In this document: one piece after another, positions 46,333 to 58,307 of the stretch
Position numbering within the stretch: position 1 is the stretch's first letter
Layout of the letters: every line of letters begins with the position of its first letter
Source of the DNA: Acorus gramineus
Taxonomy: Eukaryota > Streptophyta > Magnoliopsida > Acorales > Acoraceae
DNA: 64,000 nt
Assembly (NCBI GenBank): GCA_030737835.1
Contig: JAUJYN010000020.1
Coordinates: forward strand, 2,728,001 to 2,792,000
Direction: 5' to 3'
Position numbers and translations under genes: made by a program
Notes under the pieces: generated by a model
The model's database searches: none
What the model was told of the DNA's origin: nothing
Seen by the model: the letters and a program-made list of their open reading frames with translations, nothing else

Positions 46333-49300
46333 CGCAGTGAGCGCAGGGCGAGCGGGGAGTGCGTGCGGGCGCTGCGCTGGGGCGCAGTGCGCACGGGTGC
46401 ATCCGGGGCTGGACGCGCGGTGCGCACGGGTGAGCGCGTGCGTGCGCCCGAGCGTGCGGTGTGTCTGGGCGCGCTGGCTGGGCGCAGCAGCGTGTCCGGG
46501 CATGCGGGCACGGGGCTCGACAGTGCGTCTGGGCGAGCGGGCTGGGGCGCGGCTGTGTGCCCGGGGCGGGTGGCCATGCGTATGGCTGCCTGTGGGTTCG
46601 GGAGTGAGTCGGGGTGTTCGAACTCGCGCGCGTATGGGCCGTATGTACGCTTGTCCGAGTGTTGGGTATTTTTAGCGTATTTTTTTTAATGTATTGTGTA
46701 TTTTACTCACCATGTTGAATACTCTGTCTTGCAGATCTTGACGGGCGGTCACGCAACGACCCGGGTATTGGTGAGTGGGACAATCCAGCCCAGTTGGGAG
46801 GCGTATATGCTCTTAGGCGTGTATCGTCCTCCCCTGGGGCACCATAGTTTAATATTAACTTGTATAATATGTAATATATGCAGGCATGATTGTTATGTTG
46901 TATGCATGCCACGCTAGACCTTATATGTTAGGGACTTGCACCCTTAGGATATGTGTAAGAGCCATGCATCCTGATACCATATTTTTCATGCTAGGAAGCA
47001 TTGACCTGTGCATGTTCCATTTAGTTTAATTTATTTTAAATCAAATGTGAGTTATTTAGTAATGAGCATGCTTAGTGAATATTATAACCATGTTGTTATA
47101 ATATATGGTTCCCCGCATCTTAGTTATGCGCCCTGGAGGAATTCTGAAGAATTCATGACAATTAAATTGTTAGGAAGATGTTGCCGACGGATCCAAGTGG
47201 ATCGTATACGTGTGGGTAGGCTGTTTCTGTTCCCTTCGTTGGATCCGTATAGAGACTGCCCCAGCGTTAGACAGGCCGTCCTGACAGAGGGCTCCCATCA
47301 GTAGGCACCTCCTGATTTGGTTTCGGACTGTGCTGAATTGTGGGAGTAGACCAGGCGGGCTACGGAGTGGAGGAGAGACTATCGGTGGACCAAGGGTGAT
47401 TAACAGCCTAGTCAGTCCCAATAGCCATGTCACCTATTGGAGGGTGAGGGTGTAGTGCGTTGGCGATGAGCGACCCACTGGTTTGTGTAGTTAATGCCAC
47501 TTTGAGGCTTTGAATAAATCTGAGGTTAATATGAATTGTGATGCATGGGTTGTGCTATTCACTGAGCGTGTGGCTCACCCCTCGCATATTTTTCTCCAGT
47601 TATCACTGAGTCGGATCTAAAGGAGGAGCTCCCCGAGGGACTTCATCAGTAGCGGAGCAGCGCCACATTCCCGCGAGTGTTAGAGGCTATTAGCATCTCT
47701 TTTTTATTGTATGTGTCACGCCCCGGGCGTCCCCGAGACGCGGCAAGTGTATATAAAATATCAGAATCTACACAGGAGGTCAATAATATATCATACACAA
47801 GCAACCAACATGACACACAGACAACAAAAGCAGGGCTGACATGATATATACACCAAATGCGGATAACTAAAGACTGAATCTGTAATCAAAACACACTACA
47901 GACTCCATACATAATCACATGTCCTGTGAGAGCCAATATACATACAAAGACATCCAAATACAACACCAACGCGTGCCCAAGCACGGAAAATGATACATAC
48001 AAACACAAGGGATGCTGATAGCCTCTGCAACTCGCGGGACGTGGCGCTACTCCGCTACTGATGAAATCCCTCGGGGAGCTCCTCCTCCAGATCCGACTCA
48101 GATGACACTGAAGAAAATATTATGCGAGGGGTGAGCCACACGCTCAGTGAACGGCACAACCCATGCATCACAGATAATATTGACCACAACCAGATATCTT
48201 TATAATCCACAATTCACATTACTTAAGCCACAAATGATAGCACAACTCAAACCCGTGGGTCGCTCAATCGCCGACCCACTACACCCTCACCCTCACCCTC
48301 ACCCTTCAATGGGTGACAACAGGATATTGGGACTGGCTACACAAAACCAGCGGGTCGCTTCCGCCAACCCGCCACACCCTCACCCTCACACCCTTCAATG
48401 GGTGACATAGGATATTGGGACTAACTGCACCAAAAACCAACGGGTCGCTTCCGCCAACCCGCTACACCCTCACCCTCACCCTTCAATGGGTGACATAGGA
48501 TTTTGGGACTTACAAGCATCCAATCACAACTCCAGTGGGTCGTTCATCGCCAACCCACTACACCCTCACCCTCACCCTTCAATGGGTGACATAGGATTTT
48601 GGGACTGACTAGGCCGTTGGTCACCCTTGGTCCACCGATAGTCTGTCCTCCACTCCGTAGGCCGCCTGGTCTACTCCCACATTCAGCACAGTCCGTCCTA
48701 AATCAGGAGGTGCCTACTGATGGGAGCCCTCTGTCAGGAAGGCTTGCCTAACGCTGGGGTAGTCTCTACCGGATCCAACGAAGGGAACAGAACAGCCTAC
48801 CCATCGCATATGATCCACTTGGATCCGCAGACGGCACATTATAACAACACTAATGTTCTGAATTCCTCAGAACCCACCAGGGCGCATAACTACGATGCGG
48901 GGAACATGCATAAGGTTATAACAAGGGTGGAATATCATTGGGGGAAAGAAACTCGGGAGGGCAGCGGGAGTTCCCGTTATAGGGCACCCCGACAACCAAA
49001 CAAGGAACACGGTGTACCCTAACCCGGGTCTCACCGCTGTCCTCGCAAGGCCCCTCCCCTATAATATTCACTATAACATGCAATTTAACAAATACTAGCA
49101 TTTAATTTAATAAATAAACTAGTAGGGCACATTCATCGATCGGGCTTCCTAACATGGAAACAGGGGACATGGTGCATGGCTTTTACACCTATCCTAAGGG
49201 TGCAAGTCCCTAACATGCAAAGTCTAGGGTAACATGCATTCTACAATTAAATCATGCTCGCATGATATACAAATTACAACATGCCAATATTCATCCATGG

Positions 49301-51662
49301 TGCCCCAGGAGAGGTCGGTATACGCCCAAGTGCGTATGACACCTCTCTACTGGGTTGGATTGTCCCACTCACCAGAGATCGGGGTCGTCGCGCGACCGTC
49401 CGTCTAGATCTGCAAGACAGACATTCAATATGGTGAGAAACCACACAATTTATACATAGAAATGCATAGAAATACCCAAAACTCGGATAAGCATGCATAC
49501 GGGCTCGCACGCATGCGAGCACGCGCGTACGCACGCGAGTCCGAGTGCCCCGACACCTACCCGAACCCTCGGGCAGCCATTCGCATGGCCCCCCGCATGC
49601 GCACGCACGCACACACCCCGGCACCATCGGCGCACTGCCGCGCGCTTGCCCGCGAGCCCAGACGCGCACCCGCACGCATGCGCACGCTCGCGCGCGCCCA
49701 CGTGCACCGCGCGTCCAGCCCGCGCTCCTCGCGCAGCACCCCGCGCACTGCCCCAGCACGCCCCAGCACGCCCCAGCATGCCCCAGCAAGCCCCAACACG
49801 CGCACGCACGCGCGCGCGTGCACTGGTTCCCTGCCCAGCGCCCAGGCGCACTGGCCGCGCGCGCGCACGCCCGCGCGCACCCGCGCGTACCCGCGCGCAC
49901 TCCCGCGCACACCCCCGCTCGAGCCAGAACCTGCGCGCACCCGCGCGCCCGCTCTGCGCGAACCCGCGCACCCGCGCGCATGCACCCGCGCGCGACTGCG
50001 CCCGCAAGCGCCCAGACGCCCAGCACCCTCGGCCAGCACCCGGTACCCGCGACCCAGCGCCCAGCGCTCAGCGCCCAGCACCCGGGACCCTCACCCAGCG
50101 TCCACGCGCACGCCCGCGCAACACGCGCCCAGCGCGCCTGGCAGCACGCGCCCAGCGCGCCTGCCAGCCTGCCCGCGCTGCTGCCCGCGTTGCCTGCCTG
50201 CGCGCGTCGCCGAGTGGCCCGAGCACCGCTCGCCTGCACGCCCGGGGCACTGCCCGCCTGATGCCCAAGCGCCCCTGCCCTGCTCGCCTGCGCGCCCAGC
50301 CAGCTCGCCCAGCCTGCCAGTGCGCACAGCCCAGCCAGCCTGCTCCGCACGCCTCCCCCTGCACCCCCCGAGCGCACGCCCGTGCGCGCGCCCGCGCGCA
50401 CCCGCTCGCGCGCCCAGCAAACTGGTGCACCTGCTCCCAGCCTACCCAGCTAGCCCTGCCAGCCTAGCACCCGACTAGCCCTGCACGCCCGGCACCAGGC
50501 ACGCCCAGCGCCAGCCCGAGCGCACGCCCGCGCGCACGTTCGCGCGCACGCGCGCGCGCATCCGCGCCAGCCACTGCGCCTGTTGCCCTGCGCTGCTGCC
50601 CTGCCCGAGACAGCAGCCAGCCAGCCCGAGCTGCCCTACCACCCACCTCCGACCACCCCATGGCCTCCGACCACCTCCCACAGCCCTCCGACGGCCACCC
50701 ACCGCCGCCGACCACCACCCAACCTCATTTCCACCCTCCTAACATACATTTATGCAAGAAAAAGAGGGAAAAAGAGGCTTACCAAGGGAGGAAGCGAAGT
50801 CCGGACGCTCTCCGCGCGCCGAAACCTTTCCCAATGGGTCTACAACACCCCGATCTACCTCCACCACCGAGATGGCTCAAAACAGAGGAGAAGAGAGGGC
50901 GGACGGACCGGCAAAACTCGCCGGAATTGGGATTTGAAAGCACCGGAGTGTAGATCGGGACCCGATCTACACTTCCTAGGTTTTGGGTTTTAAGCTTTGA
51001 GGGGTCTAGGGGGCTCAAAAGGGAGAAAAAGAGAGAAGAGGAGAGAGGGAGATCATTGGGGAAGACAATGAATAGTGCTCATTGACTTTTCCCACCCACC
51101 TTATATACCAAGCGACTTAAAAACCCAGATACGCCCCGGAACTGTGAAATTTCGGGAACGTTACCGGAATTCGATGAAATTTTCGTGAGAGGTCTAAAAT
51201 GGCACCAGGACACCAAATATGCAGTTAGATTTCCAATCGGAGTCCTCTAGCTCAGGACGATAGCTAACAATCCAAAAATTAGCGGTTCCGATCGAAAACC
51301 CTAAAAATTTTAAAAACTGCCAGGACGCTCTAACGGTTACCAGCAGGCTAAAAAGTGACACATATATAACAGTATGTATTATATTTCCGTGCTTGGGCAC
51401 CTATTTTGTATTATATTGGAAGTCATTGTATATATTGGCTCTCACATGACAGTTGATTATGTATCGAGTCTGTATTATGTTTTTGAATTTCAGACTCAGT
51501 CTTTTAGCTTCCGCTATTTGTGTATATATCATGTCAGCCCTGCTTTTGTCTGTGTTGTCATTTTTGGTGTTGTTTAGAGTGTGTTATTGACCTCCTGTAT
51601 AGACTGCTGATATCATATATATACTTGCCGCGTCCCGGGGACGGCCGCCCTGGGGCGTGACA
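46333..51662 (+). mobile_element. LTR G (T1) right part, host of element F and of solo LTR N2
   Basis: It begins abruptly inside a CpG-rich core (CGCAGTGAGCGCAGG) where element F is inserted, and ends GGGGCGTGACA at 51662. It is interrupted at 47713/51372 by solo LTR N2. Mini-exon 46735-46770, tail frame 47600-47652 with stop, one minisatellite unit near 47440-47490. The left part of G should lie left of element F but now seems fused into LTR D. Its right flank GTCCG continues into the split TIR element. Confidence 0.85.
47714..51371 (-). mobile_element. Solo LTR N2 (T1), TSD GTATG
   Basis: TGTCACGCCCC to CACATATATAACA, 3,658 bp, the longest LTR here. Duplication GTATG at 47709-47713 and 51372-51376. 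Four minisatellite units (48250-48600), CpG core about 49500-50700, minus-strand TATA at 51101-51107. The mini-exon is 37 nt, as in solo LTR A, its closest relative in the window. Confidence 0.95.
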
Positions 51663-52076
51663 GTCCGAGCATGCCAGGCTTTTCCAAACTCCACATCGGT
51701 GCCTTTCGTACATTTTGAAACATCCACTCAAGCCGTCAAATCAATGTCAGTGCTCCTTTTCGAGGGGATAAGCATTCAACGCCATCCATTATTTTATTTT
51801 AAAAAATGTTACAATCCTTTAATGCCTGTCAATTCAAGTCAGTCGGTGAAGCGTTTTTCATTTAAAAAAATGTTAAAACATTTAATGACTGTCAGTCGGT
51901 TGCGTCAGTCCACCCTTGTCCAGGAATTTTGAAATTCAAAATTCTCAAAACCCATCCGGGCCCGCCGAATGATTCCACGTCACTCCGCTCTCGCCACGTC
52001 GGATCCTACGTGGGGTCTGAGTTTGGAACTGAGAAACCGACTGAGTGTAACATTTTCCTATATATATATATATATA
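51663..52076. mobile_element. Right half of the split TIR element
   Basis: It continues the element begun at 27930. Its outer end carries the inverted copy of the left terminus and runs into (TA)n. A short tandem duplication with TTTAAAAAAATGTTAAAACA / TGTCAGTCGGT lies near 51775-51900. Confidence 0.65.
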
Positions 52077-52578
52077 AAGAAAGTTTGTTATGAATGGGTA
52101 TGCAAAAGGATTTAAGATTTACATCTTTTGAATGGAATAAATGTTATCTCCATTTGATTGATGTAGTTATTATCCATATCTAATGTTAGATTATAAAGTT
52201 ATCTCTAATCTAATCAAGTATCTCTGAGATCTATTAAGATATGGTTATGAATTTAAAGTTTTAGAAGTTTGTTATTTCATAAACCAATAAAGATGATCTT
52301 AGGATTTACAAATCTCATGATAATGACAGTTTTGCAAAAGAAACCTTGATATTATGTGATTTCAGGATAAATACACTTTTGCAAAAAGAACCTTGAAATT
52401 CTGTAAATAAAATAGAATTCTGGATAATGGCACTTTTGCAAACAGAACCCTGATATTCAAAAAAATTAAATTTTAGTCCCTGATTTCTATGAAAATTGTT
52501 ATTCACATTTTGTTAAGGGAATTAAAATAATTAGTTTGTTAATATACCATTGATGTTCAGATTTTGGGATGAATTTTA
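52077..52578. other. AT-rich non-coding DNA with a degenerate repeat
   Basis: Around 52323-52460 three imperfect copies of CACTTTTGCAAA.AGAACC with TTGATATTC-like spacing occur. No gene seen. Confidence 0.45.
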
Positions 52579-55500
52579 TGTTATGCTTGTGTCATTTGGA
52601 GCCTTATTTTTTTTGGGAGTCGCTAAAATTTTGGGTTTTAGCCACCTTCAGGAGTCAGAGCGCTCTGATTAAAAATTTGGCTACATAATTTTTTCTCCTA
52701 GAAGTTATGTATTTCCGATTTGGTATTTGGATTTAATTTTGTTAAAATCCAAGATGAAGAGGTTTAAATATGATTTTATTATGAGATGCTCAGTTTTGAG
52801 TTAGCTTTCGTACAAAAGTGGAATTAGATCAACTGGATTCATGTAGTAAAAGTTATGGGTATTTTTCCAAGTATACCCCGGGGATGAAAAATTCTGGCAG
52901 CAGCCCTGTTCAATGTTTAGCTCACATTTCGGAATAGCTGGAGGGATTATTTGATCTTGGCATAAACATGAAAGTTGTAGATAATCTTCTTGGCTTTCCA
53001 GTGGACTTTGAATTGTGCAATTCGAAGCTATATTGAGGAAGTTATGGCTGTTCTAGTGAAGCATGTACAGAATTTCTAGTCAGGGACGAATTGGTCATTT
53101 GTATCCCTCTTTTGGATATTTATGTGCCCAAAGAAATATCTCTCCCTCTCTCTCTCCCACACCCCACGTCTACACTCTTGGGTCTCTCTTCCTCTCTTTC
53201 AAACCCCCCCCCAAGTGTTTGTGTTAATGTCACAAAGAGAAGAGAAGGAGAAGGTGAAGGAGCAAGAACAAGTTTGTGTAAGTGTTGTTAATTGTTGTTG
53301 ATCCTCCTCACTCTAGCACCTTTTCATGAACTTCCCCCCCTGATTTGCAGCCAAAGAGGGCTGGTGAGAGGCTGAAGAGGAGGCGTGGTGGTGGTGGTGG
53401 TGGTGGTGGTTGAGGTGGCCGTGGGCGCGTCGAGAGCCCCGCATCTCCCCCTTTCCCTTTCCCTCTTTTGGTAAGTCCTCTTCCCCTTCTTTTTGATTTT
53501 TAGGGCTGTTGGGATGGTTGGGGAGGTCATGCATGCTAGGTAGATGGGTTAGAGTGTGTGTGAGGGGTTGGGGAGGGTTAAAAAGGGGTAAAGATTGGCT
53601 GGGCGCGCGTTGGGGGCTGTCTGCGCGCGTGCACGCGTAGGAGGGCGCTGGCAGGCGCAGGCGGGCGCGCAGACGCGCACGGGCACGTGCGCGCGGGCGC
53701 TGGCGCGAGCGGGGGTGCGCGCGGGGCACTACGCCTAGGCATGTGCCTGGGCGCGCGGCTGGGCACCAGTGCGCACGCGCGCGTGCGTGCGCGTGCTGGG
53801 GCATGCGCGGGGCTGCCCAGGGGCTCGGGTAGGTGCTGGGGCACCCGGGCATGCGTGCGTACGCGCGTGCTCGCATGCGTGCGAGCCCGTATGCGTGCAT
53901 GTCTAAGTCTTTGGTAATTCTAGTAAATTCTAAGTGTTAAATTGTGATGTTACTCACCAAATTTGATGCCCTTACCTTGCAGATCTCGTCAGATGGGATG
54001 CGCGAGGTCCCGGGTTGTATGGTGAGTGGTTCGATCCAATCCCCCCCCTCTCGGGATGCGCTCGACGCGCGTAGTCGCGCGTCGCGCATCGATGGGGCCC
54101 CCTGGCTATACTACTATTGTAGATAAGTAGTATGGCCATGCATAAGCTGTAATATGTATATATCTGGCATGCTAGGCTTATATTGCATGTATTGTATTCA
54201 TGTATGAATGATTGTGTTGCATGAGCCCCTCTAGTATGGGCATGTATGTTGTAAATGTGTATGGATGTATAGAATATGGCATGTCTTAGGTGGTATTGTA
54301 ATACTACTCCCACCATATTAATGGGAATATATAGTATGATTAAGTCTGGGTTAATAACGGGCACCTGCCTAATATTCCCTTGCGATAAGACTCGAGGGCG
54401 TGGTGTAGCTGTTGCGCCCATGCTAATGGGGCAAAGCTATGACCAGCTTCATGAGATGATGATCTCTCTCGCCCTCTCCCTCTGAACGAACTGAGTAAGT
54501 AGATGCGATTTCCTACTCGACTCAGGTTCATTTGGAATATTGGCATGCACCTGTTAGTGCGCGAGATCGCGCTTGCCCCTTTCTTTTAAGTTGGCGATAT
54601 CCAACGGATGTTAGAGTATATTTTGTATGTTTATGTGATTAATGACCATGTATGCATGTTGTATGAATTATTATGATGTAATCCATGTTAGGGAGTGTCC
54701 CTATAATTATTAGATGATTGTGCATATGGTTCATGCACATAACTAAGATTAAATTCTCCTATAAAATATATGCGCATGTTAAAACTAATCAGGCCTATCT
54801 GAAATAGGCGTGGGCATGACCCGTTGTCGGGTTGTACCTTATTAGTTAGAGCGCTAGCGATGTAATCGCCCCGTGCATCCGAGTGATGCACTAGTTGGGA
54901 ATTCAGGAGAATTCATTATCTTACCGGATTATTAAGCCTGTAGGTGGGGCGTGACCCCCCCTGTGTCCGAGCGACGCAACCGTGTGGGAGTACAATAGTG
55001 TTCGCTATCATCGATATGTGATTATCGAGTGTAGTGTTTTTCCATTGGGTTCGCTTTGCGAACATGGAATGTTTACTCCCATTGTCGTCTATGTTGAAGA
55101 GGCCCGGGTTGTAGCTGTCTTGACGGAGGACTCCCATCAGTAGGTACCACCGATGCGTTCGGGAGCGTACTGATCGTGGGAGTGTATCAGGTAGAGGCTA
55201 TCTGGGAGAGGGCTAACGAATGATATTGCGAGCGTGGAATCGTTCTCCCCTTCGTTGGATCCGATGTAGGAACTTCTCGGGTTGGGAAAAGCTGTCCTGA
55301 CAGAGGGCTCCCATCTGTAGGTACTACCGATGCATTCGGGAACGTACTGACCATGGGAGTATACCAGGTAGAGGCTACCCGGGGAAAGGGCTACCGGTGG
55401 ACCAAGGGTGTAGAGCAGTCTAAGTCTCTTCCAAAAGTCCCAAGAGTCTCCCTCCGGGAGTGAGGGTGAGGGTGAGGTTGGTGATCCAGTAGTGTTGTGT

Positions 55501-56186
55501 GGACCAGTAATCCCGGGTCTCCTCGACCAACGGTATGGTCTCTCCCCAAAAGTCCCAAGAGTCTTCCTCCGGGAGTGAGGGTGAGGGTGAGGTTGGTCGC
55601 ACCGCCGCGTGACCCAGTTATCCATGGGTTTTGCACTCATGTTTACCTTGAAAGGGAATTGTTTATGTATTGAACTGTTGTATGGTGATTGGTTTCCAGC
55701 CACTCACTGAGCTTGTAGCTCACCCCTCGCAGACTGTTTCTTTTCAGGGGCAGTGTTGGGTGTGGAGCTGGAGCTTTCCTGTGGCGTGGTCTTATGGGCA
55801 TGGAGCGTTCTTCCGGCGGGTGGCGAGTGCGAGGCTGTCAGCAGTCCTAGAGTCATTGTATGTATTGTAAATCGTGCATGTGGCACAGGTTGTATTTTCT
55901 TTGGTCTAGACTTGGCTCTCACAGGACAGTGATTGTGTATGTGGCACAGGTTGTATTTTCTTTGGTCTAGACTTGGCTCTCACAAGACAGTGATTGTGTA
56001 TTCGAGTCTGTAATAATGTTTTTGATTTACAGACATTGTTTATATATTATGCTTCCGCTTTTCAGTTAGTTATCATTATCCTTGCTTTGCCACCTTGTGT
56101 GTTGTTGTTGGAGTCTTTATTGACCTCAGGTATTGATAGCTGATATTTTATTATTGCCACGTCTCGGGGACGGCCGCCCTGGGGCA
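52579..56186 (+). mobile_element. LTR I of diverged family T2, 3' end fused to another LTR
   Basis: It starts TGTTATGCTTGTGTCAT, clearly related to the T1 LTR start. It shares the same order of parts: GCTAAAATTTTGG block, donor-like TTTG|GTAAGT at 53471, CpG core (53590-53890), mini-exon 53983-54021 (39 nt) between CAG and GTGAGT, GAGTGAGGGTGAGGGTGAGG units (55455-55490, 55575-55600), and an acceptor-like TTTTCAG at 55741-55747. Base sequence elsewhere is strongly diverged. The acidic tail of T1 is not conserved. The expected GTGACA end is missing because the sequence switches at CCCTGGGGC into another LTR. Confidence 0.75.
55879..56000 (+). repeat. 61-bp tandem duplication in T2 LTR
   Basis: TGTGGCACAGGTTGTATTTT, then CTTTGGTCTAGACTTGGCTC and TCACARGACAGTGATTGTGTA, repeated at 55879 and 55940 with a single visible change (CAGGAC to CAAGAC). 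Recent duplication. Confidence 0.9.
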
Positions 56187-57332
56187 CCATAATAGCATAT
56201 TAGCTTGTAATAAATGTATAGTTATGCATGCTTGATAAATATGATATATCCATGCCACCTTAGACTTTCTATGCTAGGGATATGCACCCTTATAGCATGT
56301 ATAGCGGCCATGCATGCTTAGACACCAAGCCCCGGACTATGAATGTTCCCATCTAGTTTAATTTAATTAAATCAAAATGTGAGCATATAGTTACAAGCAT
56401 GCCTTAGAGAATATTATAACCTTGTGGTTATGATATATGTCTCCCCGCATCTTAGTTATGCGCCCTGGAGGAATTCTTGTGAATTCATGACATTATTTAG
56501 CGTTACCATCGGTGTCGACGGATCCAAGAGGATCATATCCACGTGACTAGGCTGTCTTCTCCTTATTGGTTGGGATCCGAGGTAGGAACTCCCCGGCGTT
56601 AGCTGGCCTGACAGAGGGCTCCCATCTGTAGGTGCCTCCGATGCGTTCGGACTGTGCTGATCGTGGGAGTATACCAGGTGGAGGCTACGAGGGTGGGAGA
56701 GGCTACCCGGTGGGGCCATGGGTGGAAAGCGGTCTAGTATACCCCAAGAGGCCCATGTCACCCCTCGGAAAGGGTGAGGGTGAGGGGAGGGAAAGTGGGT
56801 TGGCGATGAGACGACCCACTAGAATGTGTAGTTGTTCCCGTGTTAAGGGCTATAAATATTATATGGTTAATATGAATTGTGATGCATGGGTTGTGCTATT
56901 CACTGAGCGTGTGGCTCACCCCTCGCATATATTTTTCTCCAGTTATGTCGGATCTGAAGGAGGAGCTCCCCGAGCCACATCAGCAGTAGCGGAGCAGCGT
57001 CACGTTCTGCGAGTGAGAGGCCATCAGCATCCCCCTTTGATTGTATGTATTGTATTCCGTGCTTGGGCACACGTTTGTATTATATTTGGATGTCGTTGTA
57101 TATATTGGCTCTCACAGGACAGTTGATTATGTATCGGGTCTGTAATATGTCTTTTGAATTACAGACTCAGTCTTTTAGCTTCCGCTATTTGTGTATATAT
57201 TATGTCAGTCTCATTGTTGTCTGTGTTGTCATTTTTATGTTGTTTAGAGTATGTTATTGACCTCTTGTATAGACTGCTGATATCATATATACCATTGCCG
57301 CGTCTCGGGGACGGCCGCCCTGGGGCGTGACA
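56178..57332 (+). mobile_element. LTR fragment J, T1-like, 5' part missing
   Basis: From the CCCTGGGGC joint the sequence is mid-LTR (ACCATAATAG...) and runs to a normal end GGGGCGTGACA at 57332. Tail frame 56943-56989 is two codons shorter than usual but still in phase and stopped. Closest to fragment K. Confidence 0.8.
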
Positions 57333-58307
57333 CTCACCCTCACTCCCAGAGGGAGACTCTTGGGTCTCTTGGGGAGAGACCATACCGTTGGTTGACGAGA
57401 CCCAGAATTACTGGTCTACACAACGCTACTGAAACATCTACATCGGGATAACTACCCAACGATGTCTTTGAACATCGATACGCAACCGGACCCAACAACT
57501 ATGGGAACGGACGAACAACGAATGGGTCACGTGGCGACGTGTCTTCACCTCATCCTCACCCTCACCCCTTAGAGGTGACATAGGACTTTTGGAAGAGACT
57601 TAGACTGCTCTACACCCTTGGTCCACCGGTAGCCCTTTCCCCGGGTAGTCACTACCTGGTATACTCCCACGATCAGTACGCTTCCGAATGCCTCGGTGGT
57701 ACCTACGGATGGGAGCCCTCTGTCAGGACAGCTTTTCCAACGCCGGGAAGTTCCTACATCGGATCCAACGAAGGGGAGAACGATTCCACGCTCGCAATGT
57801 CATTCGTTAACCCTCTCCCGGGTAGCCTCTACCTGGTACACTCCCACGATCAGTACGCTTCCGAACGCATCGGTGGTACCTACAGATGGGAGCCCTCTGT
57901 CAAGACAGCTACAACCTGAGCCACTTCAACTCGGACGACATTGGGAGTAAACATTCCATGTTCGCAAAGCGAACCCAATGGAAAAACAACTACTCTCGAT
58001 AATCACATATCGATGATATCGAACACTATTTTACTCCCACACAGTTGCGTCGCTCGGACACAAAGGGGGGGGGGGGTTGCCTCTGCTCTCACTCAGAAAT
58101 AATCCCAAGGCACATAACCCAACAGGCGGTTCATATACACGCCTAGCACGGGTAGGCCTAGCTTAATGCCACAACTACCGGCTTAACAAAATCGATAAGA
58201 TAATGAATTCTCCTGAATTCCAAACGAGTGCATCGCTCGGATGCATGGGGGCGATTACATCGCTAGCGCTCTAACTAATAAGGTACAACCCGACAACGGG
58301 TCATACC
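57333..58307 (-). mobile_element. T2 LTR fragment L, both ends interrupted
   Basis: Reverse complement of about 54800-55600 of LTR I (GGGAGTGAGGGTGAG motif, ATGGTCTCTCCCC, GTTGTCGGGTTGTACC). The left edge abuts the end of J; the right edge is the insertion point of element H (pentamer ATACC at 58303-58307). The rest of this LTR is not in the window. Confidence 0.75.

Noticed and set aside
28347..51662. A complete plus-strand element with LTR D as 5' LTR and LTR G as 3' LTR
   Set aside because: The sequence right of D is minus-oriented LTR and not a PBS, and all internal coding sequence is on the minus strand and belongs to element F.
57333..58307. Independent gene region between J and H
   Set aside because: It is the reverse complement of part of the T2 LTR at 54800-55600.
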